In this document: piece by piece, positions 55,320-63,732 of the stretch
Layout of the letters: each line of letters opens with the position of its first letter
Position numbering within the stretch: the stretch's first letter is position 1
Source: Candidatus Accumulibacter proximus
GTDB taxonomy: Bacteria > Pseudomonadota > Gammaproteobacteria > Burkholderiales > Rhodocyclaceae
DNA length: 64,000 nucleotides
Assembly (NCBI GenBank): GCA_016709675.1
Contig: JADJMH010000014.1
Coordinates: forward strand, 62,001-126,000
Direction: 5' to 3'
Translations under genes and position numbers: made by a program
The notes under the pieces: model-generated
The model's database searches: none
Told to the model about the DNA's origin: nothing
What the model saw: the letters and a program-made list of their open reading frames with translations, nothing else

Positions 55320-56474
55320 CTAGCTAGATCCGTACATCACCAGCGACCTTTCGTTAGCTTTGTACTCCGATACTGGTAATGGCTTTTTGAGCGCCATCCG
55401 CGCCAAGTAGCGCCGATTGAAAGTCTCTCTTGTCATGCTCCGGAACGATGTATTCTCCATCGATGGGCCGCGTAGGAGGTTAGCGCTACCGCTGTAGACC
55501 TCGCACCAGTCGTCCGAGATACCCGCATAGAACTTGGCATGGAAGTCCTGTTTCGACTGCCCGGCTGACACCACTTTGTTCTCAAGGCTGAACTGTTCCA
55601 AGATGTCGACAGGGAGCCCTGTCTTCTCCATCGCCTCACGGTAGGCCTTCCACGATGTGCTCCGAGTCACGAACACTGTGATCCGAGCATCAAGCATGCT
55701 GAGCAGCCATTCCCAGATGGCTATTTGCTTCTCTTTCGATAGGAACTGATGGCCAATGAATGGCGAGGCGATTACGATCTGATCTGCTAGCAAATTCCAG
55801 CGCATCACCAGCTTGGTTAGTAGATCCATCGCGTCATCCTTGGATCGAATGCCGTCGAGTGCGTCCGTAAGCTGCGCACCAGAAACATCGGCCAAAACGA
55901 AATCTGTGGCCTTTAAGGGAGGCTGGTCCGGATCGATAACAAATCGCCGGTAGAAGACGGCCTCATGAACCGCCCCGCACTCGCATGTGAAATTTACCTT
56001 CGCCACGACGTACTGAGCATAGAACCGGCCCTTGATGCCATAGTGAATGCGGTATCGGTATTGCATGTTGACCGCCTCAATTTCCTTCTCGAGTTGCCGC
56101 AAAGCGGCGATATCCAATGGACGTGCGCAGGCGCACTCGTAAAGCGGACAAGCGTCGAAGTCGTAAACCAGCGATAGCGCGTTGAGGTCTAGATTGTGCC
56201 GAGCCACTTCCTGAGCGATGGGATGCTCGGACTCGCGGACGTCGCCCTCCTCGCGAGCGAGGACGACGATACTGATCCCGTAAGAGTCGAAGACGTCGTG
56301 CAGGCCTGTAATGCAGAACGGCTTGCTACAGCCAGAGCACTGAACAACCCAATATCCAGGATCGTTGGCCATAGGATGCTTAACGTCGACGTACGAGTGC
56401 GACGTCCTGCATCGCGGGCAGTTTGCAACATGTTTGCGATGCCGCGATTCAAAGGGATTATCGAGATCGTCCAT
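55320..56474 (-). CDS. Zinc-ribbon / PLD-like nuclease-domain protein, possible defence gene
   Basis: A 384-residue protein with an N-terminal zinc ribbon (C19-x2-C22, C46-x2-C49), further Cys pairs (CPLYECAC near 109-116, TCECG near 164) and a C-terminal single PLD-like active site: HAKFY (H312, K314), GSANLL (329-334) and E340. The segment LLADQIVIASPFIGHQFLS fits the PLD fold. PLD nucleases occur in several defence systems, but I do not recognise this architecture. The gene is intact, visibly A+T-richer than the island average, and lies between IS66 and the tRNA-proximal end. Confidence 0.75.
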   Translation of the reverse strand: MDDLDNPFESRHRKHVANCPRCRTSHSYVDVKHPMANDPGYWVVQCSGCSKPFCITGLHDVFDSYGISIVVLAREEGDVRESEHPIAQEVARHNLDLNALSLVYDFDACPLYECACARPLDIAALRQLEKEIEAVNMQYRYRIHYGIKGRFYAQYVVAKVNFTCECGAVHEAVFYRRFVIDPDQPPLKATDFVLADVSGAQLTDALDGIRSKDDAMDLLTKLVMRWNLLADQIVIASPFIGHQFLSKEKQIAIWEWLLSMLDARITVFVTRSTSWKAYREAMEKTGLPVDILEQFSLENKVVSAGQSKQDFHAKFYAGISDDWCEVYSGSANLLRGPSMENTSFRSMTRETFNRRYLARMALKKPLPVSEYKANERSLVMYGSS

Positions 56475-57129
56475 ACAGTGGCCTAAATGGTGGCTGCTGG
56501 CGGGGTCAACCAGCTAGCAAGATGAAACCATAAATTTTGGTGATGTGGCGCGCCTTCAGCGGTGTGTGCGGAATCTGGTACTTGCACAGTTGTATGGGGG
56601 CGCGGCGATGCGCCTGCAATGACTGATATGCGGTGCCAGTCTTTTAGCGGGCAGAGACCGCAGCCGGTTGGGCGTTTGAGTTTGGCTTATGAAAAGCTGA
56701 GCTTCGGTGTCAATCGAAGCAGGGCGGCAGCTTAGCGACACAGTGCAGACCGAAACGGCGAGCCGGCCGAATGGCCATGGCCGATGAGGCGACCGCCAAG
56801 CCAAGGTTTCGAATGGCAGCTTGATGATCATAAAGCCGCCATAGCCCTTGCAAACATCATCAGGCAGTTGAGGGTCGGTGGCTGCCAGTGGCCTGAAAAA
56901 TCTGAACGACTGCTTCCAGTCTGATCTGGCCGTTGATGGTCGGCCTCGGCGGTTTCCCATCGAGCTGGTCGCTCCAGGACCACAAGCGGCCACTGAGTTT
57001 TCGTGGCTTGCTGTCGGCAACCGACCCAAAGCGGTAGTAGCTCCGTTGAAAAGTGGACGTTCAACGTTTGAATTCAGCTGCTACGCGTGTTTCTTGCGCG
57101 GAGTCCCCAGGAATGATGGGTCTGGCCAC
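56475..57129. other. Repeat-containing intergenic region
   Basis: No gene. 56878-57035 is the longest copy of repeat R1. The stretch 56560-56870 shows no gene either. Confidence 0.5.
56878..57035 (+). repeat. Interspersed repeat R1, copy 2
   Basis: About 160 bases matching the reverse complement of 18318-18487. Key blocks are CTGAACGACTGCTTCCAG, TTTCCCATCGAGCTGGTC, GACCACAAGCGGCC and TTGCTGTCGGCAACCGAC. Partial copy at 45868-45990. Confidence 0.8.
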
Positions 57130-57369
57130 TTAGTCCGGCTCAGGAATGTTGTACTGTTCGCGCAGCATCCGAATTAACGGAAGGAGACGCTGGATGCAGC
57201 CATTCCTGTTGATTTCGTCATTGGTCGATACTTTCCAGTTGCATCCGGTTTCGTCGGGCTCGTGCCAGTAGACGCCGCCAATGTAAGCCGTTTTACATAC
57301 CACGTGCTTCTCAGCCTCGGTAATCAGTCGCTCTCGGATTTCGCCGGCATCAAGAATTACTCTGGACAT
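57130..57369 (-). CDS. Hypothetical protein (79 aa) of the tRNA-proximal cluster
   Basis: ATG 57369 follows GGAGGAAAGGAACAAG, a strong ribosome-binding site. The product begins MSRVILDAGEIRERLITEAE and contains AYIGGVYWHEPDETGCNWKV and LLPLIRMLREQYNIPEPD. It looks like a small folded alpha/beta protein. No family recognised. Same strand and close spacing as its neighbours suggest a shared transcript. Confidence 0.7.
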   Translation of the reverse strand: MSRVILDAGEIRERLITEAEKHVVCKTAYIGGVYWHEPDETGCNWKVSTNDEINRNGCIQRLLPLIRMLREQYNIPEPD

Positions 57370-57419
57370 TCTTGTTCCTTTCCTCCGTAAGTAGGATTAT
57401 TCAATCTATAAGTCGATAG

Positions 57420-57875
57420 CTATTTCTTTCGTTCGGCCAGCACTTGATCCTGAGCTATGTGTTTGCCAACCTCGCTCACAATGAGGCTAAGTACCAAGTC
57501 TGCGGATTCATAAGTGTGCAATTTTTCGATTACCTCGAAGTCGCCGAAACTGTAGGAACGTCGTTCTTCGATTTCAAAGGAGTTATTGTGGGCGTCCATT
57601 CTTATGGAATATGACAGCCTCTGCGCAGATGAATTGAGCTGGACAGTAGCCATATGACCATGTTGGGCCAAGCCAATATCGACGCCATTTACGCTCCCGA
57701 TCTCTTCTTTTAGAGCGCGAAGAGACTCGATAACCGGAGACATTCTTTCGATCCTCTGGGCTAATATGGCGTCATTGCGTTCGTAGTGATCGTGGAGACG
57801 GCTCTTTTCTAGACTGACGACTTCATCGAGTGCCGCACGAATGTGCTTTCGGATTCCATCAGTGGACATAGTCAT
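57420..57875 (-). CDS. Hypothetical protein (151 aa) of the tRNA-proximal cluster
   Basis: Begins at ATG 57875 or 57869 (MSTDGIRKHIRAALDEVVSL). The N-terminal half is helical with coiled-coil character (HDHYERNDAILAQRIERM, VIESLRALKEEIGSVNG). The C-terminal half has beta patterns (LSYSIRMDAHNNSFEIEERR) and ends in a basic tail. No family recognised. It lies 98 bases after the GIY-YIG gene and 50 bases before the 79-residue gene on the same strand. Confidence 0.7.
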   Translation of the reverse strand: MTMSTDGIRKHIRAALDEVVSLEKSRLHDHYERNDAILAQRIERMSPVIESLRALKEEIGSVNGVDIGLAQHGHMATVQLNSSAQRLSYSIRMDAHNNSFEIEERRSYSFGDFEVIEKLHTYESADLVLSLIVSEVGKHIAQDQVLAERKK

Positions 57876-57972
57876 ACCTGCCTGGAGTGGCCCAACGTTT
57901 GAGTTGAGGCTGCGGCCCTGTCGGGCCGACAGCCTCCAACGAATGGTTGGCTACCCTCTGCACGGAGAGAGC

Positions 57973-59106
57973 CTAGTGAATTCGCGAATACGTTTGACCA
58001 CTAAGTACTCTCTCGACTTGAAGTTGGTTCCTTGCACCTACGAGCTCAACCATCTTTTCGATTGGTATGCCAAGGCAATTTAATTCACGAATCTTCCGCA
58101 CTTGGTCAGCGGTTAAGCGCCCTTCTGCGCCACAGATTACCTGCTCTGCGTACTCCGGATCTTTCCATAGCTGGCTTATAAGAAGATTGGGTATTCCTGC
58201 GCGGGGATTTAGCGCCTGAAAATTCACTATGGCGGCATCCCGCTCTTCAAGGGTCACAACTGGCGAGTGTGTCAGGCGGTGCTCATGAAGGAACTTCATG
58301 CCCTTGAAGCCACCGGGAATCATGTTAAGGGAGGTGCCTTTTGCCATCTCTCGATCTACAGCCCACTCCTCCCAACTCATGATTTCCTCAAAAGTGTGGT
58401 TCGTAACAACAAGCTCAAAGGTAAGTTGAACATCTTTTCTTCCCACATACTGACGCCATGCAGCATGGAATGTCTTGTTGCTACCTCGCCTAATCTCCGC
58501 AAAATGCTCGCTCATTCTTTCAAGCCAGTTACGCTTAGTTATGCCTACGTAGTTGTGCTGCGTGCTGGATAATTTCCCTTCCTGATCCGTTAGCGTAATT
58601 CCATGACAGTACCCAACGTACCCGCTTTCAATGCTGGGATATCCCTTCATTACCACCTGAACCGGGAATGAAATTGCCCAGCGCGTCCCAATCGGATCAC
58701 TGTAGTCTAAGTGGAATACCACCCTACGCTCTGCCAATGGGCGACTAAACTGCGTCTGACGAAAGTAAGCCTTCACTGAAGTATTTATTGACTTCCCGTT
58801 CCTCGCCAACGTTGGGTTTGACTCATGAACAAGATCAAAATCCAATCCGCTGTAGAACTCCCACAGTTTTCTATTCGCAGTAGAAAGATTGTGTGCAAGC
58901 AGCTTATCAGCGACTCCAACCAGCGCACCTGAAACTACCGGATCGTCGCTCTTAAACCGACCCTGACCCGCCTCGGTATGTACGAAGCCAAGGTTCGTAT
59001 TTTCCAGTGCCTCTTCAATAATTCTCGCAAGAAAAAATGATCCAACGGGCGCGTATTTCCCTACGACATGATCTACTGCCTTCGGATTCACGTACTTGAA
59101 GTTCAT
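57973..59106 (-). CDS. GIY-YIG nuclease-domain protein with novel N-terminal domain
   Basis: A 377-residue protein. Residues about 163-267 form a GIY-YIG domain: GYVGYCHGIT, HNYVGITKRNWLERMSEHF (YVG with the following Arg), EEIMSWEEWAVDREM (candidate catalytic Glu) and LNMIPGG. The C-terminus has a small helix-turn-helix-like unit (LTADQVRKIRELNCLGIP). The N-terminal 160 residues (for example LLAHNLSTANRKLWEFYSGL, RVVFHLDYSDPIGTRWAISF) match nothing I know. The gene is visibly A+T-rich, so probably acquired. It could be a homing-type or defence nuclease; the position favours defence cargo. Confidence 0.78.
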   Translation of the reverse strand: MNFKYVNPKAVDHVVGKYAPVGSFFLARIIEEALENTNLGFVHTEAGQGRFKSDDPVVSGALVGVADKLLAHNLSTANRKLWEFYSGLDFDLVHESNPTLARNGKSINTSVKAYFRQTQFSRPLAERRVVFHLDYSDPIGTRWAISFPVQVVMKGYPSIESGYVGYCHGITLTDQEGKLSSTQHNYVGITKRNWLERMSEHFAEIRRGSNKTFHAAWRQYVGRKDVQLTFELVVTNHTFEEIMSWEEWAVDREMAKGTSLNMIPGGFKGMKFLHEHRLTHSPVVTLEERDAAIVNFQALNPRAGIPNLLISQLWKDPEYAEQVICGAEGRLTADQVRKIRELNCLGIPIEKMVELVGARNQLQVERVLSGQTYSRIH

Positions 59107-59359
59107 GCGCTACTCGATAAAGGGGAGCTAACTTTGCTATGGGAAGGCAGTTGTGCTACATAACTATAGCGCCTGCTCCCTGACTCGGCGTCGTTTGTCA
59201 CATGAAAAGCCTCTCTACTACAGGCTTTGCGCCATTTTATTCATGTTTTCTACAGTACTAAATAAAAGCGTAAACCGGCACGCTGAAATATAGGGCACTA
59301 GCATACACCAAGAAAGAATGACCGGCTGCTTTGTGGCGATTTCGCCACCGTCCGGAAAT

Positions 59360-59964
59360 GGCCAGATGCCGACCGACGTCCGGCGACACCCACTGACTGC
59401 TTTCCGAAGCGTAAGGGCCAGTTCAGCGAGAGAAGTGACATCCTCAGCCGAATGACCGCTAACGCGCTGATCCCTCCAGCCCTGCGTCGGTTTAGCAGGG
59501 AAGTCGCCGCCGTCTGGTGCTGGCCGCGTCCCGCCCACCCTCTTGACTCGAATTCTACGCGTTTGAACGGCAGGCTGACGCTGCCAGAGCTCCATCAGGC
59601 GATCACATTGGTAGGGCTGTCAGTGACCGCTTGCGGCAGTATCGCTACATCGAGGGGTGACCAGCAGCTTCGGCCCGACGAGCCCTCGCTGGCTTCCCGG
59701 AATCTCGCGCGCATCAGGTCTTGGTGCCCTTGCCTATGTCGCCGACCGGTCGGCAACCGCAGATTTCCGGCAGCACACGCACCTGGACTCTCCATGCTGA
59801 ACCCCAGCAGCAAACGCCCGCGCCACCACCAGAAGCCCTGACCGCGATCGCCCCACCCCACCCGGAGGCGCCACCAGGTCGGTATAGGCCCGGACGCCAC
59901 CCCAAAACGCAAAAAGCCCGACCTTTACGGACGGGCTAAGCGCTTGCACTACCAGAAATTTCTT
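59360..59964. repeat. Element right-end repeat next to intact tRNA-Asn, copy 2 (about 600 bp)
   Basis: Collinear with 20480-21066. Shared blocks include CACCCACTGACTGCTTTCC, GACTCGAATTCTAC, CCCCAGCAGCAAACGCC, AGAAGCCCTGACCGCGATCG and CCAGGTCGGTATAGGCCCGG. No gene is supported in it. The last bases form the tRNA terminator. Confidence 0.75.
59911..59940 (-). terminator. Terminator of tRNA-Asn
   Basis: On the minus strand AGCCCGTCC-GTAAA-GGTCGGGCT is followed by TTTTT, 25 bases downstream of the tRNA 3' end. A sequence-diverged counterpart lies at 21015-21043. Confidence 0.8.
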
Positions 59965-60040
59965 TGGCTCCCCGACCTGGGCTCGAACCAGGGACCTACG
60001 GATTAACAGTCCGACGCTCTACCGACTGAGCTATCGAGGA
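59965..60040 (-). tRNA. tRNA-Asn (GTT anticodon), island attachment site
   Basis: Folds as a complete cloverleaf on the minus strand: acceptor TCCTCGA/TCGGGGA, D-arm GCTCAGTCGGTAGAGC, anticodon stem-loop GGACTGTTAATCC with GTT, T-arm CCTGGTTCGAGCCCAGG and an encoded CCA end. Its 3' 47 bases are exactly repeated at 21067-21113 and in decayed form at 11105-11151, marking it as an integration site. Confidence 0.97.
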
Positions 60041-60103
60041 ACATGCGAGCCGGGAGTTTAGACACTCGCAGTCTGTTCGTCAACACTGAGCTTTGTTCAA
60101 CGT

Positions 60104-61733
60104 GGTATGAGCCTGAACGGGGATGGTATTTCCACCTAGGAATGAGCCTGAGCGAAAGAAATTGGGGGTGAAATGAGGTGTGGGTTGATCATCGCAAGGA
60201 TGGTGATCGACATGAACGAAGCACGGCTGATGACGATCGAGCAGATCGAACAGTTTCTCAGCGCCAGCACGTTGATTGAGTTCTCGGCGGCAGGCGACAA
60301 CGGCGAGCGGTATGGGCACATCAGTCGCGTCCTGACACGCTTTGACTACCCCGGTCGCAACAAGCGCGAGCGTGGCATACTGCTGAGGTACCTGCAGCAC
60401 ACCAGCGGTTACAGCCGGGCGCAGGTCACTCGCCTGGTGACCCGGTGGCAGCGTAACCGCCTGGCTGCCGTCCCCTTGGTCAAGCGCTACCGTGCCCCTG
60501 CCGCGCCCTTTGTGCGCAAGTACACCGCCCTTGACGTGGAGTTGCTCGTCGAGATGGACCAGGCCCATGAAGACGTCTGCGGGCCGGCGATCGCGCACCT
60601 CCTGCAACGGGCCTACCGGGACTATGACGATCCCCGCTACGAGCGCCTGGCGACCCTGTCTGTCTCGCACCTGTACAACCTGCGCAAGAGCGCCGGCTAT
60701 CAGGCCCAGCGCAGGAACTTCACCAAGACCCGCCCGGTGTGCCACGCGATCGGCGTTCGCAAGGCCCCCGGCCCCGAGGGACGGGCTGGCTTCGTGCGCA
60801 TCGATACGGTTCATCAGGGCGACCAGGACGGCGTCAAAGGTGTGTATCACATCACCTGTGTCGATGCGGTCAGCCAGTGGCAGGTCGAGGCGTGCGTGCA
60901 AGGCCTCAGCGAAGCCTTTTGTTGCCCGTGCTGACTTTGATCATGGATCAGTTTCCGTTCGTCATTGCCGGCTTTCACTCCGACAACGGCTCCGAGTACA
61001 TCAATCACAAGGTCGCGAAGCTGCTGGAGAAACTGCGCATCGAACAAACCAAGTCCCGCTCGCGGCACAGTAACGACAACGCCCTGGCCGAGAGCAAGAA
61101 TGCCAGCGTGGTGCGCAAGCATATGGGCTACGACCATATCCCGCAGGCGTATGCAAAGCCAATCAACGCGTTCTACCAGCAAACCTTCAATCCCTGGCTC
61201 AATCTGCACCGCCCGTGCCTGTTTCCCACCTTGATCCGCAACGCCAAGGGCAAGCTCGTCAAGCGCTACAAGCATGAGGATGTGAAGACGCCCCTGGAGC
61301 GTTTGCTACTGTTGGACGCCGAGGGCCTGGTCACCTTCAAGCCGGGCATCACCCGGGACACCTTGAAGATTCAGGCCAAGTCGCAAACCGACCTGGCCGC
61401 CGCGCAGGCCATGCAACGCGCCAAACGCGAACTCTTTGCCAGCTTTGTCAAACCCAAGCGCCGAGCCTGACGCCTACCCGCGACGACGCCAACCGAAACC
61501 CTGCCGCGCTGCGCTTGCCGGACGGACGAATGGCTGCGCCATCTGCCCGCCGGAAGCCCTGCGGGCAGCAAAGCGTACAACCGGAATAAATATTCCCCTT
61601 AACCCCCCAAGATCAAGAACCACCCGCCGGGATCATCCCAACACCCCTCGGCGGAATCCGTTAGACTCCCCTTTTCAACCCTTCAACCCACGTCACAGCA
61701 CCTCCCACTCCGTCGCTCCTTCAGGCTCATACC
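60104..61733 (+). mobile_element. Insertion sequence with rve transposase right of tRNA-Asn
   Basis: GGTATGAGCCTGAA at 60104-60117 is repeated in inverted orientation at 61720-61733. A second ATGAGCCTGA lies subterminally at 60142, suggesting transposase-binding repeats. No target duplication was resolved. One broken transposase gene fills it. The family is not named with confidence. Confidence 0.75.
60212..61470 (+). pseudogene. rve-type (integrase core) transposase, one frameshift
   Basis: The first part starts at ATG 60212 (MNEARLMTIEQIEQFLSAST) with a helix-turn-helix (YSRAQVTRLVTRWQRNRLA) and the first catalytic Asp (RIDTVHQGDQDGVKGVYH). The frame breaks in the T-run near 60917. The second frame resumes LLPVLTLIMDQFPFVIAGFH with SDNGSEYINH (second Asp) and NDNALAESKNASVVRK (Glu), ending VKPKRRA. 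One missing base explains the break. It resembles IS481-like integrases. Confidence 0.85.
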
Positions 61734-62058
61734 TGAACTGGAAAATACTCACTGCTCGGGCATTTCCCTTGCTTGCTACCCGCGGGAGCACTTCAGGGCG
61801 CGGTCAGGATCGAGGCGGCGACCGCTTCGGCGCACACACGGAGCAGCGGAGGGGGATGAGCCCCATCACGGCACCGATGGTCGGTGGCATGCTCTCCTCG
61901 AAGGTGCCGACCCACGCCGCAACGCCGACGTTCGCCATGGTCACGCGCTGGCGACTGCGGCACGGAGGGCACTCGGTATTGCAGCGCACCATCCACGACA
62001 CCTTTCCATTAGAATCGAGCCCTCGGCCAAGCCAGGCCGGCAGCCAGGAGAGAGCCCG
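61734..62058. other. Upstream region of aroG
   Basis: No gene that I can support. A short minus-strand frame here reads TMANVGVAAWVGTFEESM, without a start context. The region must contain the aroG promoter; GGAGAGAG before 62059 is its ribosome-binding site. Confidence 0.4.
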
Positions 62059-63138
62059 ATGACCTTGCAGAGTAAGCCGAATACCGACGACGTTCGGATC
62101 AGGGAAATCAAGGAACTGGTCCCGCCAGCCCACGTTTTCCGCGAGTTTCCGGTCGGCGTGCGTGCTGCGCTGACGACCTATAACGCACGCCAGAGCATCC
62201 ACCGTATCCTGCATGGTGCCGACAACCGCCTGCTGGTAGTGATTGGGCCCTGTTCGATTCATGATGTCGATTCGGCAATCGAATACGCAACGCGACTGCA
62301 CAAGGAAGTGCCCCGCTTCGAGAACGATCTGCTCATCGTCATGCGCGTGTACTTTGAAAAGCCGCGCACGACGGTCGGGTGGAAGGGCCTGATCAACGAC
62401 CCGCGGCTCGACAACAGCTTCCGGATCAACGAAGGGCTGCGCCTGGCCAGAGGACTGCTCCTTGAAATCAACGACATGGGCCTGCCCTGCGCAACCGAGT
62501 TCCTGGATACGATCACGCCGCAATACACGGCTGACCTGATTGCCTGGGGTGCAATCGGGGCGCGCACCACCGAATCGCAGGTGCATCGGGAACTGGCTTC
62601 CGGGCTGTCATGCCCGGTCGGTTTCAAGAACGGGACTGATGGCAACATACGCATCGCCATCGATGCCATCCGGGCCGCCCAATCGCCACATCATTTTCTG
62701 TCAGTGACCAAGGCAGGCCACTCGGCGATCGTGTCCACCGGCGGCAACGAGGACTGCCACGTCATCCTGCGCGGCGGCAAGGGTCCTAACTACGATGCGG
62801 CGCATGTCGAGGCAGCGTGCAAGGAGATTGCCGGCGCTGGCCTCGCTGCCCGCCTGATGGTCGACGCTTCGCACGCCAACAGCAGCAAGCGCTTCAAGCA
62901 GCAGATCGAGGTCGTCAGGGACACTGCCTGCCAGCTCGCCGCTGGCGACGAGAGGATCATTGGCGTGATGGTGGAATCGCACATCGTCGAAGGACGTCAG
63001 GACCTCGTGCCCGGCCAGCCGCTGGAGTACGGCAAGAGTATTACCGACGCCTGCCTGGGTTGGGAGGATTCGCTGATGGTCCTGGAAATGCTCGCCAAAG
63101 GGGTCCGGGATCGCCGCCTGGTTGAAGCCTCGCAGTGA
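62059..63138 (+). CDS. aroG: 3-deoxy-7-phosphoheptulonate (DAHP) synthase, class I
   Basis: A 359-residue AroG/AroF/AroH-type enzyme that joins phosphoenolpyruvate and erythrose-4-phosphate at the first step of aromatic amino acid synthesis. Visible are VVIGPCSIHD, YFEKPRTTVGWKGLINDP, GAIGARTTESQVHRELASGL, PVGFKNGTDGN, ILRGGKGPNYD and DASHANSSKR with metal and substrate ligands. It is full length, with ATG 62059 behind GGAGAG. The feedback-inhibition type (Phe/Tyr/Trp) is not decided here. Confidence 0.95.
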   Translation: MTLQSKPNTDDVRIREIKELVPPAHVFREFPVGVRAALTTYNARQSIHRILHGADNRLLVVIGPCSIHDVDSAIEYATRLHKEVPRFENDLLIVMRVYFEKPRTTVGWKGLINDPRLDNSFRINEGLRLARGLLLEINDMGLPCATEFLDTITPQYTADLIAWGAIGARTTESQVHRELASGLSCPVGFKNGTDGNIRIAIDAIRAAQSPHHFLSVTKAGHSAIVSTGGNEDCHVILRGGKGPNYDAAHVEAACKEIAGAGLAARLMVDASHANSSKRFKQQIEVVRDTACQLAAGDERIIGVMVESHIVEGRQDLVPGQPLEYGKSITDACLGWEDSLMVLEMLAKGVRDRRLVEASQ

Positions 63139-63241
63139 GTCCCACAGCCAAGCGGCCCGCGCGCACCGACCCTTGCACGCGCAGCTTCCACTCCTGGCCG
63201 AACCTACCTGCCGCCGCGCCGCCCTGGCGTGCCTGTGCGGT

Positions 63242-63397
63242 TCAGCGGAGCTTGATTTCCTTGTAGATCACGTGCTTGCGGGCTTTGGGATCGTACTTCT
63301 TGATCTCCATCTTGCCCGGCATCGTTTTCTTGTTTTTGGTCGTCGTGTAGAAGTGTCCGGTACCGGCGGTAGACTCGAGCTTGATCTTGTCACGCAT
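63242..63397 (-). CDS. rpmG: 50S ribosomal protein L33
   Basis: A 51-residue protein: MRDKIKLESTAGTGHFYTTT, then KNKKTMPGKMEIKKYDPKAR and a KEIKLR end. This is the Cys-free L33 form typical of proteobacteria. An AAGGAG site precedes ATG 63397. It follows rpmB by 14 bases in the usual rpmB-rpmG order. Confidence 0.96.
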   Translation of the reverse strand: MRDKIKLESTAGTGHFYTTTKNKKTMPGKMEIKKYDPKARKHVIYKEIKLR

Positions 63398-63411
63398 GGC
63401 TGCTCTCCTTG

Positions 63412-63645
63412 TCAGATCTCGCCGCGGGCACGCAACTCGGCGAGCACGACGTCGATGCCATTCTTGTCAATGGTTCGCAAACCGGCGTTCGATACGCGCA
63501 AGCGCACCCAGCGGTTTTCGCTCTCGATCCAGAAGCGGCGATACTGCAGATTCGGAAGGAAGCGGCGCTTCGTTCTATTATTGGCATGGGAAACATTGTT
63601 CCCTGCCATCGGGCCCTTGCCCGTAACCTGGCAAACACGCGCCAT
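63412..63645 (-). CDS. rpmB: 50S ribosomal protein L28
   Basis: A 77-residue L28: MARVCQVTGKGPMAGNNVSH, NNRTKRRFLPNLQYRRFWIE and GLRTIDKNGIDVVLAELRAR. It is the first gene of the rpmB-rpmG operon, transcribed toward aroG. Length and sequence are standard for betaproteobacteria. Confidence 0.97.
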   Translation of the reverse strand: MARVCQVTGKGPMAGNNVSHANNRTKRRFLPNLQYRRFWIESENRWVRLRVSNAGLRTIDKNGIDVVLAELRARGEI

Positions 63646-63732
63646 GATTGTTGCTCCAATTTTCGTGGGAAGAAAGCCCGCGATTCTAGCCCATGCAGGC
63701 GGTCGGGTTCAAGCGATTTCCTGTTTGGAACC

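Noticed and set aside
59452..59841. 129-codon plus-strand frame near the tRNA
   Set aside because: It lies in the duplicated 600-bp repeat, and the counterpart at 20.5-21.0 kb does not keep the frame open.
60908..60930. Programmed frameshift in the transposase right of tRNA-Asn
   Set aside because: The T-run is short and the break lies inside the catalytic domain rather than between two ORFs; a one-base loss is more likely.
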